DNA of 64,000 nucleotides from Trichoplax adhaerens (taxonomy: Eukaryota; Placozoa; Uniplacotomia; Trichoplacea; Trichoplacidae): contig NW_002060948.1 of the NCBI RefSeq assembly GCF_000150275.1, positions 4,379,901 through 4,443,900 on the forward strand, written 5' to 3'. The translations under genes and the position numbers were made by a program. Below, one piece after another: positions 33,953-46,536 of this stretch (positions are counted from its first letter, which is position 1; the number at the start of each line of letters is the position of its first letter). A model generated the notes under the pieces. It did not search any database. It saw nothing but the letters and a program-made list of their open reading frames with translations, and was not told where the DNA came from.

Positions 33953-34460
33953 CTACTTGACCAGAAAAATACAGTACAGTACAGGACCATGCAATATTAC
34001 CTCATATAACTCCGGATATTTGAAAACGTGCTGACAATTTGCGTAGCTCATGCCAAAGCCAGCACCAACGCCAAAAGCAATTGGCCAAGGACGACCTAAG
34101 GTGATCATAATATTAATCTGTTAACAAATACAAGACAAGGGATGAATTATTTGACAAATTTCATCTTACGTTTAAATGCAAGTGCAGAAAACACTATTCC
34201 TAAGCCGATTCCAGCTCCTGTAGAGATTTAGAACAAATATGTCAATACAACTGCTATAACAAGATAAATGTAGCAATAATAACGAAACTATAACTAGCAA
34301 AAGCTGCTCTAGCAATTAACGATGTCATCATTGGTGCATATTTACCGATCTTAACAGCCATGTCAGTTAGACATTTATCCCACTTTTCGCCCAAATCGTT
34401 CTCGTTTGCAACCATATTTGATTCGATTTCAGTCTCCTTCAAAGTGGATAAACCACGCAT
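33953..34460 (-). CDS. MICOS10: MICOS complex subunit MIC10
   Basis: Three exons: 34346-34460, 34170-34217 and 33953-34095. The N-terminus NDLGEKWDKCLTDMAVKIG matches the MIC10 family. Exon 2 gives the first membrane hairpin arm with the glycine motif GAGIGLGIVFSALAF. Exon 3 gives RPWPIAFGVGAGFGMSYANC, the second arm with its GxGxGxG motif. MIC10 oligomers in the inner mitochondrial membrane bend it at crista junctions. The first ATG gives 101 residues; the ATG at 34415 (MVANEND) gives 86, closer to the human 78. The C-terminus either reads through to the TAG at 33953 or is spliced at the GTAATA after ELYE (34001), and the read-through tail does not look conserved. A GTAC-palindrome cluster lies just upstream. 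Confidence 0.93.
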
Positions 34461-34625
34461 GCTCGAAATGAATTCATGTAACTTGCGTGTTCGTGGAATG
34501 TTGCCTACTGAGTATACTGTACCGTACTTAGGAGAACTGAGAGAATGTGAGCGCTATATGAGGGTCTCTAGTGAGCACTGAGCAGTCTCGCCTTCGACGA
34601 CCGTTATTTTCTTTTGTAACCATAA

Positions 34626-34745
34626 TGTACTGTAAAATACAGTACTATACACTGTAATCTGCAGTACTGTACACTGTACTGTACAGTACAGTCGTCCAAA
34701 GAAATTGACTGTAAGTCTGTAACTGTTTTTACAGTACAGTTCAAT
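34626..34745. promoter_or_regulatory. GTAC/ACTGT palindrome cluster upstream of MICOS10
   Basis: Repeated overlapping units of TACTGTAC, GTACAGTA and TACACTGTA cover about 120 nt beginning about 170 nt upstream of the MICOS10 first ATG. The sequence is largely self-complementary and could form cruciform or hairpin structures. Similar clusters occur at 47402-47458 and 53153-53467. A promoter role is inferred only from position. Confidence 0.45.
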
Positions 34746-35663
34746 CTAATAACAGCTCTCGTATCTACAGGACGCAGTATGAAGAATTTACACTAGCACT
34801 TTGCTGATAGACAGTAGTTCTTGACTGTATTAATGGCCTGGTCTAGCCTGCATTGTAATTCATTTTTCGGAGATTTTTTTGAAAGTTCTAACGTGATAAC
34901 AAATACAAAATTATTACAACAGGATACAGTGGTGGAAATAAAACGGCTGCCTACTGCAGCGCTCTGAGTTAAACATTTTGTTACTTACCGATAGAACTTA
35001 ATTATGATTATTCCCCACATCCACACGAGCAAATTATTTGATGATCATGAAATAGCTAATTCTGCATTTATAACATTCAGACTGCTCATTTCTTAGCGAT
35101 TTTTTCCTGAGAATTATTTAGTTATAGTAAAATCAATATTATCTGTAATTTTCGTGCTGCGATTTCAAATTTTATTATCGTTTTTTTTATCAGCTCTCCG
35201 AGAATATGGATCAAAAATTGAAATAAAAATTACTGTACGCGTATAATCTATCATGTAGCCGCCAGATAATAATGACTAGTTGTCCGAGAGAATTGTAAAA
35301 ATTAAAAATACTTAGGTGCAAATGAAAGCATCTTGTTAAAGCTTTTATATCTTAAGTTAATGAAATACGAGCCATACTCTTCCTACTAGTAGTAGCTAGT
35401 ACAACTTTACTCTGAAATTACGTTTAGCAAGTAATTCTCTGTATGCTTGTACCAAAATCCTGACCATTGTGTTACAATGGATAAGGAAATAGGAATACTG
35501 ATATTCGTATACGTTTTTTTACAGTAAATTTTCGTAGCAGTTCTAAGTACAATGTCAACTGAATATTTACGAATTGATCTATTTTTTTGGCAGTCGTGTA
35601 ATATTTACAATTTAAGAGGATTTAGCAATCATTATAGTTGCTCTGTTGAAAAAATAATTTCGC
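34746..35663. other. Intergenic, no gene recognised
   Basis: AT-rich sequence lies between MICOS10 (leftward) and a doubtful small plus-strand ORF. No domain, RNA gene or repeat was recognised. Confidence 0.4.
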
Positions 35664-35861
35664 ATGAACGGCTCGCGGATTCAACAAGCTACCGTAAGTA
35701 AGTATAACAGCTATTATTATCACCAATTTACTCCACAGGCAATAAACGACAACTATGTACGCACCAGCAGATCTACCGAAATACCATCAAAAGTGTTCCA
35801 CAATTTGGAAAACGAGCATTTATTTTCAGCTGTACAAATACTACTATATGACATCTATTAA
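35664..35861 (+). CDS. Doubtful small ORF, possibly spliced
   Basis: An ATG opens 65 codons ending at TAA. Inside lies a possible intron, 35694-35738, with a strong GTAAGT donor and a CTCCACAG acceptor. It is 45 nt and in frame, so both spliced (50 residues: MNGSRIQQAT joined to AINDNYVRTS) and unspliced forms stay open. I do not recognise the protein. It may be a real small gene, part of a longer transcript, or chance. Confidence 0.3.
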   Translation: MNGSRIQQATVSKYNSYYYHQFTPQAINDNYVRTSRSTEIPSKVFHNLENEHLFSAVQILLYDIY

Positions 35862-36036
35862 TTATTAGGTGCTAGTGTAACCCATCAGCCGTAGTAAAGA
35901 TAATACACTTTTATTACTTGTTTATTAGATATTGGCAAATAGATTGGTTACAATATGTGACCACATTCCAAATAGTAAAAGTTATGAAAATGTTACAACG
36001 ATAAGTGCAAAAATTTAGTATTTATCTGCATTTTCT

Positions 36037-37791
36037 TTAAGGTGGTAAAGGAATCAAGCTTCTGATGATGTTCTCCATTAGACCTACATGTTGTTTTCGT
36101 ACCTTTTCCGTGCAAGGTATGCAAGCAAAACATTGGCTGTTGAAGAAATCTTTAATCTTAACATCGGAATTCTCTATCTCTGATCTAGCCACCTACAGCA
36201 TAAAAATAAAACGTATGACCCTAATGATAAATCAATCTCTATTATATCTAAGCGGCTATTTTTAAAATCCTTGACAGACTTTTATTACTATATAACGACT
36301 GTTACTATGACTGAAAGATGGCCGTTACTCACATTCGGATGTCTGCCTTGACTTAGTAGTACTGTTTGAGCACGAGGCAAACTTCGTTTTACCTCACATG
36401 TCTTGTAATTTACACTTGAATCTAGTTATCGTTAATAAATTTTGTCAAGCCCAGATAAAAGCTTCAAAACGCTAAGACATGTTCGATTACTATCAAGATT
36501 TGCCACCATAGAAATTGTAACAATGCAAGATTTTTCTCTATTTAGCATAACTACCTCTCGTGCCGGTTAATAGATCATGGGTGATTACGTCTTCCTCCGT
36601 ATTGATATTAGCATCGTGATACGAGCTCATTGATGATATTGATATTGCGTCTTGATCCACTTGAGATACACATTCCGTACTAGTATAGTTCTTCCTCGAG
36701 AAATTTACATACCTATTCTCTATTCGATCGGTCTAAAAATGATTTAACTCTATCATGTCTAACTATTTCGAAGATTTAGCTTTAGGCTTCTTGTAATCAA
36801 TCCATCAAAGACTTACCGTTAAAAATGTATCAATGATATCTTCCATTGAAGAGCTAACGGGTCCATTCTATATATTAAATGCTTTATAATTACTTTAAGT
36901 AATTAATCCTTTACATTAAATTTGTAAATATCCTAAGAAGTAGTCAATAATATCGATGAAAAGTCGTAGCATTTTTACCGCCAAGGCTGGATTAATACCG
37001 TTGTAAAGTAAATCTGGTTGAGACGATGCATAGTCGGTCTATTCAGTTTTAGTAATTAGCAAATATTGTCGGCGTTAATATCCAGCATTCATGTATTTAC
37101 TTCTAAATTTTCCTAATGGCACTAAAATGATATTTGTCTGCAGGCTTTCTTGCATGATCTTACCGTTGATATTTGATCTTCATTGTTATTTACGTCAGCT
37201 ACTTGACTTCTTCCAGGGTTAATCTAATTAATCAAGATAGAACTTTCAGGTAAATAGTGAGACCATCCTTTGATATTCATTTAACATTTCTTACGGCAGA
37301 TGGTGCATGTGCAATACCATCCGCGTGATCTGCAATTGGTTCTTCCTATGCAAAAATATCAAGTAAATGATTATCGAACGGCTATAAAACAATACTACTC
37401 CTTGATATCCAATGTTACTCCGTACGATGTTATGTTATTATATCATCCGGTATAAAAGAGCAGTTTATCCCCACCAGTTCAATAAAGAACTCTCAAAGGC
37501 GAACTTAAATTTATACCCACTCTAGCTTAATATAATACTAAATCAGTATGATACTAATAGCAAATAAAGTTTACTCTCATTATAGTATTATGCTAGGCTA
37601 TCGCGATATTAACAGAAGCTCTTGCTAATTATTCAGAAATTCTATCTAAAGCCCGACCTTACTATATTTACTAATGTACTTACTGTCCTAATGTCAATGA
37701 CTTCGCAAATGTCTTCCACGTAAGGTTCGAAAATATTATCATAGAGAGAATATTCATTTTGCCAGTCTTCTGCAGTTAGTACACCAGCCAT
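36037..37791 (-). CDS. Unrecognised eight-exon protein, 250 residues
   Basis: Exons 37684-37791, 37295-37345, 37164-37223, 36979-37038, 36817-36867, 36555-36732, 36333-36421 and 36037-36192 join without a stop: phase 0 through the fifth exon, then phase 1, then phase 0. Four consecutive small exons (51, 60, 60, 51 nt) are symmetric. The N-terminus MAGVLTAEDWQNEYSLYD is acidic, the middle is Ser/Asn/Asp-rich and probably disordered, and the C-terminus (FFNSQCFACIPCTEKV, then QHVGLMENIIRSLIPLPP) has a Cys triplet and looks folded or binding-competent. An upstream in-frame ATG at 37830 would add 13 residues. I cannot assign a family. Possible poly(A) signals lie near 35911-35925. Confidence 0.6.
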
Positions 37792-39599
37792 GATCTTTCT
37801 TATTGATAAGGCAAAGTTTACAGTAATCAATTGATAACGACAAGCCGCCGACTTCTACTTCACGAATATTAAATAACTTCACTAATCAAAATCTGCGCAC
37901 TAAGACCAAATTTGGTTAGTCTATCTTCCCTAGGCTATACGTACAACACATTAATTGACTGAACATAGAAAATCGGAAGCTACAGTGGTTTATACCATGT
38001 TCTTCTTTTTGCAGACCTAGTATTTAGTACGGTATCATAGCAGGGTATTGCTGATAGACAATTATATAGTATATTGCACTATCTATAATATATAAGCATA
38101 CTAAATTAGTAAAACAAATTAAGTATCTAGGAATGTAGGTCATGCAAGGAATACTGTATATTTAAACATAAATTATGGTGCAATGCATTATCATCTAAAC
38201 CCACAATAACCATTTACAATGACCTTAATAAAAACTATTAAACAGATTGTTCTTTAAAGTATATCAAATAGCGGATAAAAATTCTTTTATTTCTTACTTT
38301 ATCGTAATTGCTGACTGTAGATATCACCTTGAATCATAACATGCGTATTTAACGAATAAAGCCGTACAAAATAAAATAAAATAGCTTTATGATATCACAG
38401 ATTATTGTGTACATATGTAAGATTCACTGTTTATCAATAAATGTTTATACTTAATCTTTGATGATTTATTCAGCATCTGAATTGCAATAAATATTTAATT
38501 GGAAATACATTACAACGTTATCTTTTCAAGCTTAGGATATAGAGCCTGATTTAAATCATTCATTCTATTTAAAGCTAAACGATGGCAAAAAATACACGTG
38601 AGTGCTATCTAATAGCAGTCTGTATTATACTTCTAGGTTTCGAGATTATTTTTTGACAGCGTTTGCTGCAGCCAACCAACTGATAACTCTTAAATTTTCT
38701 AACTTTCCTCGAGCTATTTCTGTACTAATATTTGTGATCTAAACGGCTGATAACATAGATTGATATATGCCCTAATTCAGTCAAAAATTCGATTCTGATC
38801 TGCTATGGCCATTAGCCGTCAATAGCGCATATAACAATATAAACGCCTAATTAAGTCAAAGATTCCCGGCTATTGCTACTATTGCGAAGTATTGCCCGAA
38901 GACACACCGTAAATAAGATTATGATTACCGAATGTAGTGAAACTTGCTATAAGACAGAGCTCGAGTATTCTGATCATATTTATTGATAAATTATTAGTAG
39001 CATAATATGTTAAGTAAAATTTTAACAGAAGAGTATCAAGATATAATGAAATATTTAAAGTGTGAAAGAATTAGCAAAGAACAGCCGAAAACAATTGATG
39101 AGAAATTTGTAATTCAGTAGCACTATTCTCATTTTAACAACAAATAAAAATAGTTCTGCAGTAGCTACACTGTGTAAACTTTACAACTATTAATGAAATA
39201 TATTACTTATAACAAAATAACTGAATTATTAAAACGATCCATTCATTAAACACGGTAGGCAACATTAAGCATTTACTATATTTATATTCGAAATATCTAC
39301 AGGACAAATGTATTGTTACAAAGATTTATGGTAACGGCCAATGTTTATAATTAATTAGCCATTTTAAAGTAATTCCAATCATTGCATTTAATCAGCTATG
39401 AATTTCATAGATGATAATCGATTTTAAGAGCTCAAATGTAAAATTTCCAGATGCACACGTTGTCATTGGCAATTATACTGGTTTCTTTCAACCACATTTA
39501 CTCTATAATGTTGAGTAGTAAATACCATTACTTCTAAGCCTTTGAAGTTTATTCGCTAACAGTTAGGAACGATGTTGCAGGTATCAACTCATTAAAGCA
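37792..39599. other. Intergenic; poly(A) signal of ARMC9 near the right end
   Basis: No gene recognised. On the minus strand AATAAA lies at about 39547-39552, some 50 nt past the ARMC9 stop codon, and is the likely polyadenylation signal. The left end is the upstream region of the unrecognised eight-exon gene. Confidence 0.45.
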
Positions 39600-42500
39600 T
39601 TACTTTTTCGAGCTTGGTCGACTTGAAGATTTTGAAGAAGGTTTTTTAAATTGACCTATCGTTAGCAATGTGAATCATAGAGAAGTTAGTCTTGCATATC
39701 TCAGATTATCATTAACATAAAGAAGAGTTGTAGAACTATACGCTCTTACCATCGCTTGTAGTCGTTTTGGCATGTTTGTCAGAGAATGCTGAGGTTGGAC
39801 GCGATTGAGTCGGTACACCAGTACTGTGCGTTGGAGTTGGAATGCGATCTGGTTGCGATAGATCGGGGGTTCTTGGTATCTTCGGACGGGAAGAAAATGC
39901 TGCCGTATATTCAACATTGCTGTAGAGAATCGAAATAAGATTATCTCAGCTTCTTCAAGTAAACTGTAGCAGAAATGAAATTTCATTGTTATTTTGAATG
40001 TATCTCCTACTTTGATCGCACTTTTGCCGAAACTTGTCTAGTTGGCTTTTCCGAAGGTTCTGTAGGATCGGTATTTTCCGGTTGTATAATTTTTTTTTCC
40101 GACTACGCAGACGTAGAATCAATTTTAATTAAAAGTTGGCTATAGGATAAGTTAGCAAACAAAACTTCTACAGTTTGCTATTCTATAGCTTGCATTGTTA
40201 TAGTGGCATATTCTAATATTACACCTATACAGCATTATAGGCATAACTACTAAGTATTGTTCTTCAATGAACCTTGCTATGAATTTAATAACGTAAGTGC
40301 TGTTGATACCAATTTCGAGTCATTTTGACTTAGCGTACAACTTAAAGTGAACATATCATTCGACAACAATACTACGCACAGTTTTAAAAGTGATTGTTGT
40401 ATGAAGTCAGAAGTAAATCACTTGAACACTAACTCACCCCAAGGATCTTAGAGATAACTTCCGATGCTTTATCATCAACCGCTAGAACAAAATTAAGCAG
40501 CAAAGGTATTAAGATCTTTGCATGAAACGAAATAATAAGAAATACTCTCACTTACGTAGTTGGACCTCCGTGTCATCTGGTGCTTGAGTATCATCAACAG
40601 CTTCCTCATCGTCGACCTTTGCCACACGACCTTTTGTCACTGTACCGGGCCTTATTCTGCCGTCATCACTTTTAGCACTTCCTAATGAAACTGACTTTGC
40701 ACTACCACTTCGAGTCTTGGGTCGAACAACTTCTACTTCGCCCTTTCTACTAGGGGGGTTATTTTGCAGTGAACCAGATCTTTGTTTCGTCTTGCCGCTG
40801 TTTTGCGGTGACTGCTTGGATGGCTTAGCTGAACTAAAAGAAGACGTTCGAGGACTATAGTTTTCTTCAGCTCGCGATTGTGAACGTGGCGATTTATTGG
40901 CACCATAGCTGCTAAGCCGACTTGGCATTTTACTAACGGTTAAATCTGCTTGAGAAGCAGGTCGCGATTTATCTCCACTATTTCCTTCCTCTAGAAATTT
41001 GTTAAGTGTAATTATAATCAAAAATGTAGTACTAGAACATCAAGCCGTACACATATTCTAACTTCACCTTGTAAGTTCTCTAATCGGACAGACTCTCGAG
41101 CAGACTCTATCCCTGTAACCCCATCACTGCTTGCCATTTTATTTAAGAAAACAAAGCTCAAATATCTCTTACAAGTGCAAGCATTTTATAACATTCTAAA
41201 TAAATTACATTGTGACATAAATTTTATTCATGTTGGCTCCATAACTTACCCTTGATAGCTTTGCTTTAATTTAGCTGTAAGACACAGATTGCAATAGAAA
41301 TGTCAAAAGGTAAATATATCATTAATGACTAAAATATAGGAAAATCCACTAACACTGCAGTACGATAAGAGTGTCATGAAAGCGAGTACAAGTTCAACAC
41401 AATTATGCTATACGATTACTTGATAATTTAAGTAATAATATGATAACTTTATTAAATTACAGTTACCAGTAAAAATTGTAGATGGTGTAATCGGTCGTTG
41501 TAGAGGCCCATCGTCAATACTATGAGTAATTCCCTACATTAGAAGGGTACTTTATCAAATTTCACATTACGACTGATAGTAAGAAGTAATAACAATTTCA
41601 CTAAGTAAAATTACCCTTTCTCTTTTCTTGTGCTTAACACCTAGAGCCTACAGCCATGTAACAAACAGGTAAAACTGCATATTTAATAAAAAAAGATCAA
41701 GCCACTAACTGATATAATCAGTGTTTAAAAAAAGTTGATACCAACTAAGGTTAAACATACCACCGAATATCTGACTTTTAAAAGATTTTCACCATATAAA
41801 TCCCCGTCATCTGGTACAATATTGTCGTCCTTGTCGATGTCCTCCTCGAGAGTTTCTTGATCATCCTGTAAAAGATATTTGATGAACTTTTCGTTATGGA
41901 AACGATCTTATTCGACCTTAAATAAGTACTTTTACATTATATAGTACAATTTCATTAACTGGTTATCGTAACATTCAAAAGGGCTAACTGACATCATCGT
42001 CTTCTTCGTCCTCGTCATCTGAAGCTGCATCATCTTCTTCATCGTGTCTGTTTTCTGCAATTATATGAGTTTAACTATTAATATGATAAGTATTAGCCGT
42101 CGAGATTTAGGCACCAAATCTACCTGAGTTTAATTGTTTTAAAATAAATTCCATTTGACGTCTTTCTTCAGCGTTACTATCACTCTGATAATAATTGAGC
42201 ATGTCTTCCAATCCCTTGATAACATTATAGCCGATTGATATTAAACTAAGCCAAACTACCTACTATTTTTGATTGATATCTTACTAACCATGGCTTTAGC
42301 CTCTTCACGAATTGTAGGTCTTGATAAAATACTATACAGTGCACCATTAACGTAAGGTCGAACCTATTGTAGCGTTCACGACAAAAGTAAGATTACGCAG
42401 TAATAGTCACACTTAAAAAGCGTAAATCCTTTACTGTGTTTCAAAAATTAAGATTATAATAGATTTGACATACTTCGCGGTTTTCATGCCCTAAGAGATC

Positions 42501-45500
42501 GCAAAGAACTTTTAAGACAGCACTGGCTTTACTTTCACAACGAATCTTTCCTGTAACAGGATTTTAAAATATCAATAATTATATCAAAATCAAATGCGGG
42601 TAATATTGACCTGATAGAGAAGAAGTTACCTGCTTTTCGTAGGCAGAGATTCATCAATAGAGCCACAGAATACTCCAAAAAGTAATCGGACATAGATTCA
42701 AAGCACCGATAAGCCATTCAATGAAACCTTCAAGGATCATTTGGGTCTGAAATTTCCTTCTGCGGAATCAAACATTGTTCAAAATACAAAACTATCAAAG
42801 ATTTTTACTAAATATATGTTGACTGTCGCAGTAAATTATATTATTTGCTTATGAACAGTAGTGTTGACCTTAAACTTAGTTTTTGCACACAACCAAGTAG
42901 ATTTTCCATTGATAAATCATTGAATTTATTATTTTCCATGCTTTTTTTCAAAGCATGAATCAATCTTTCACTCCTACTTAGATACGTACGCCCTGATTTT
43001 GATATTATCATAAATGATATTACATGTTAGTTTATAACTTATCAGCTATCCGGCCCTATGATGTCATGATGTAACCTAGTAGTAGTATTTACCAGCGCTT
43101 AATGATGCAATCGCATTAAGAAATCTTGCAAGACTTTGCCTCAATAATCCTTCATTTAGTAATTCTAAAAGTGTATCCTGCGTGTATATGCGGTTAAAAG
43201 GAGAAATTTTTCTAGGTTACTGTCAATTTGAAAGATAGCTGAGAATCGAATCCAACCTGATAATTTCCACTTTCCACGCAACCGAGTAAATCGTTTGAAG
43301 AATAGCTAGCCATTGTTTCATCACGGTATTCAATGGATGATGCTTTGGTAATTCTCTAAATAAATCCAAATAATCAAAATCTCGTAAGTATAAAAAGGCT
43401 AAGGATCAAAGGGTACTGTGGTTATATGGCTCACCCAACGAAGTGCTTGCAACAGAAAACCTTTAGCCGGGTCGCTTTCCGTGGATATGTCTAGTTTTAT
43501 TTTATTGAAGTCTAATACAGTTGGTTCGTTACTTCCATCCATAGAAGATCTCACTGGTTTCAATCTATAATTAATGGAAAAACTGGAACTTTAGCGGTTA
43601 ATGTAATATCTACCACATTACTTTAAATCTGCTTGCAACAATATGCAAATATGTAGATACTGGATTAGAATAATATTAATAAACGGACATGGATGTGCTT
43701 TCATTGATTGCAACAGACTGGCGAAGTAGCGCAGAAGCCTAAAATTGGAATAAATAAAATATATTGTGAGCAATAAGACAGTACAGCATGTACACTGTAC
43801 CGTATAAAAATCTTAATAAAGTACTAGCTATCGCTTAAAGCAAATATATGCATATTGCAAGGTTACCGTTCCGGGTCGAGAGATATCCACCGATTGATTG
43901 GCAATACTACCGGCAAAAAGACGATTACAAACTGTTCGAAGATACTCCGTTGTCACCTAAATACATTATAAGCATGATTGTTACATCAGTATTTATGGAC
44001 TGAAATTATGCACTTGTGCAGTTAGTTCTAACCGGTTTCCCTTTAATTGAATCCTCCATAACATCCACCAATTCTGCAGTAATCCCGATTAAGTTATGAT
44101 AGTCAGCCTTTGAATAATTACCGTAATGTACATAATTAAAATCAATTTAAATCAGTATTTTGTAGAATGTCATTGCGAGTGACATCAGTATCAAATAGGT
44201 TAGATCCTGTACCTGTATTTTATTGAAACGTTTAATATATTTTACTACACGTTGTTCACTTGCTTGTAGATTTCGATCAGCTATTGTTCAATATGATAGA
44301 TAATAATGAGTGTTAACACAACGTTAAAAAAACCCGGTCAAAGATAAAAATATAATATACTAAATCCTCACCTCGCTTAATGATCAATTCCTGATTTTTC
44401 TGATGTATAAGAGTATTAGTTAAGGTTGTAAAAGATATTGTAAGTTGAGACAATTTGGATGCGTGTCAAATTATGTTATATTATTTATAATTCTATGTCG
44501 TGAAGTAATAATTAATAAATTCTAAATTTTATCGTCCGTACCGATACTATATCTGTAAAATCACTCTCAATAAGATAAATATTAAAATAAAAGGATTTCA
44601 AAATATAAATTTTCATGATCTTTGGCGAAATATCATACAATAATTACTACAGAGGGCATATTAAACAAGCATATATTTAAGATCTTACAGGCAGAACTAC
44701 AAAAAAGTTCTTAGATCTTAAAGTAGCAATTGTTTCTACGTTATATTTGGAACCGCTTTATATTTTCATTTTAAGGATGTTGAGGTAAAACACAACAAAA
44801 TGAGGACTTTGAAGGTGAATTGGGTGTAATCATGCCAGGATACGAATAAGGTGACCAATTTAGGTTCGTTAGAGACCTTGAGCGTCTGTTTTAAGAAAGC
44901 TTCTAGCTTCATTCGTAGATTTGATGACCATTCGGGCTAATAAGGAGATATTTTGAAATCGTTAGGCACATCGATAGAGACAAGACACTATGGTAACATA
45001 TAGGAGCTTCATTTTGGGTTTGCTATTTTACCTTAAATAAGCTTTTAAACTCTTCATGATTTCTTAAATCAGGCACAAACGGTAATGCAAAATATGGTAG
45101 TAGATCTCTTGATTGACTAAAGTTCGATCCACGATTGTCAAGATACTTTCTAAAACGCGCCATACTCTCACTCGCATCCTAATAAGACAAAAAAGTAATA
45201 TTACTTCTAATTCTATGAATTATTACAATTAATTAATCGGATAACTTTTTTAAGGCCGACTAGATAAGATACAATTAGAGAGTATTAGAATAATATATTA
45301 TAACTAAAGATGTAGCAAATTCGGATTAATCAATTTAGGGTTCTAATAGATTAATATACTTTAGGGAATCAATGCCTCAAACATCAAATTTACCACTGTA
45401 AAATAAAATTAACGAGAAATGAAATTCCCGCTTCAAAACTAGTTTATTCTATTCTATATTACGTTCAAATGCTTACCAGTGAATCTAAAGGCGATAGCCT

Positions 45501-46536
45501 TGGATAAATTGCAAAATAAATTTGCAATGAAAATTCTAGTCGTTGACATTCCTTATCTGCATTCAAAGTTTCAGGAGGCAAACTGGTGTTCCACAAGGAA
45601 AAGAATTCGGTATGATCTCCGTTCTTGTAGGCCGATATTAAATCGCTCTTTAAGATCCATACATACATTAATATGTATACTTTATTAGTTGATACAGACA
45701 ACATCGTTTTATCAAGATAGAATCGTCATTCTAGCAATATTATATGATTATTATTTTTTCTGGCTTATAGCAGCTGTTATTGTTACTATCACAGTATACC
45801 TGCAGTTTAACTTTTTCAGCAGCAGTTTGAATCTGATTTAAATTTGGATTAGCTTTTCCAGCATTAACGCACTCCTCACTAAACCTGATGGCAGTATCTT
45901 TAAGCCCACTAAACAATAAGTACTATATAAAATTTAAGTGCACGTATTAGTAGACTTGTTAAATAATATGAATACCTAATATCCATAAAGCAATAGATGA
46001 TATCGCAAATATAGATTATAAGAAATAGCTGATGATGTTTTTTGTATGGAGAAGAGAAGATTACTTAGAAACTCTTCTAGTAGTTAACAAAATAACGCAC
46101 TCATATAGTACGTGAGCGTCTTATGCAGTTTATCATCTAAAGAATTAAATGCACGATGCCTTACTGGAAACATTTACGACTACGATGCCTAGCACAACTT
46201 CACAATTTAATATTCTAGTTACTTATCGTATGGTATATCATCAAGGACCATCTCAAATTATGAGCATCAACATAATATCTTAATTTATTTACCACTCAAG
46301 GAGAAAAACCCACAGTACAGTGAAGCTGTAATATATCTTACGTTTTTGTTTGGCATCCTGTCACATCAGTCGGTTAAATATAAATATAATTTATACTGAT
46401 GAACGACATTTTCGCTATTTTCATTATTAAATAGCCGTGTAACAAAATTATAAATACTATACTATACCTCAGTAATGACGCTGTTAAGATGGTCTTCGTT
46501 CACAACGTATTCAGTGTCGCTCGATGAATCCTTCAT
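39600..46536 (-). CDS. ARMC9: ARMC9, LisH and armadillo-like repeat protein
   Basis: Thirty exons, about 967 residues: 46468-46536, 45800-45922, 45477-45647, 45032-45178, 44844-44936, 44372-44399, 44213-44280, 44033-44107, 43867-43956, 43685-43738, 43622-43659, 43435-43564, 43257-43355, 43093-43177, 42869-42992, 42630-42759, 42474-42550, 42289-42363, 42124-42214, 41993-42054, 41776-41865, 41615-41647, 41467-41533, 41250-41274, 41068-41129, 40556-40990, 40438-40481, 40011-40102, 39750-39919, 39600-39655. The N-terminal LisH is [20 protein letters not shown]. The core matches ARMC9 ([57 protein letters not shown]), then an acidic stretch, GPLQRP, a Ser/Arg-rich exon, [13 protein letters not shown] and the ending [13 protein letters not shown]9 acts at the ciliary base and is a Joubert-syndrome gene in humans. 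One base is missing at about 42697. The 43622-43659 exon is uncertain. Confidence 0.93.

Noticed and set aside
40007-40012. ARMC9 ending at the TAG near 40007
   Set aside because: A GTAGGA donor at 40010 overlaps that stop and links in phase to exon 39750-39919 ([13 protein letters not shown]), which matches the ARMC9 C-terminal region.
46101-46357. Two extra ARMC9 exons (46342-46357 and 46101-46163) that fit by phase
   Set aside because: Starting the second coding exon at 45922 instead joins VITE directly to [12 protein letters not shown] and gives a perfect LisH motif, so the phase fit of the other pair was chance.
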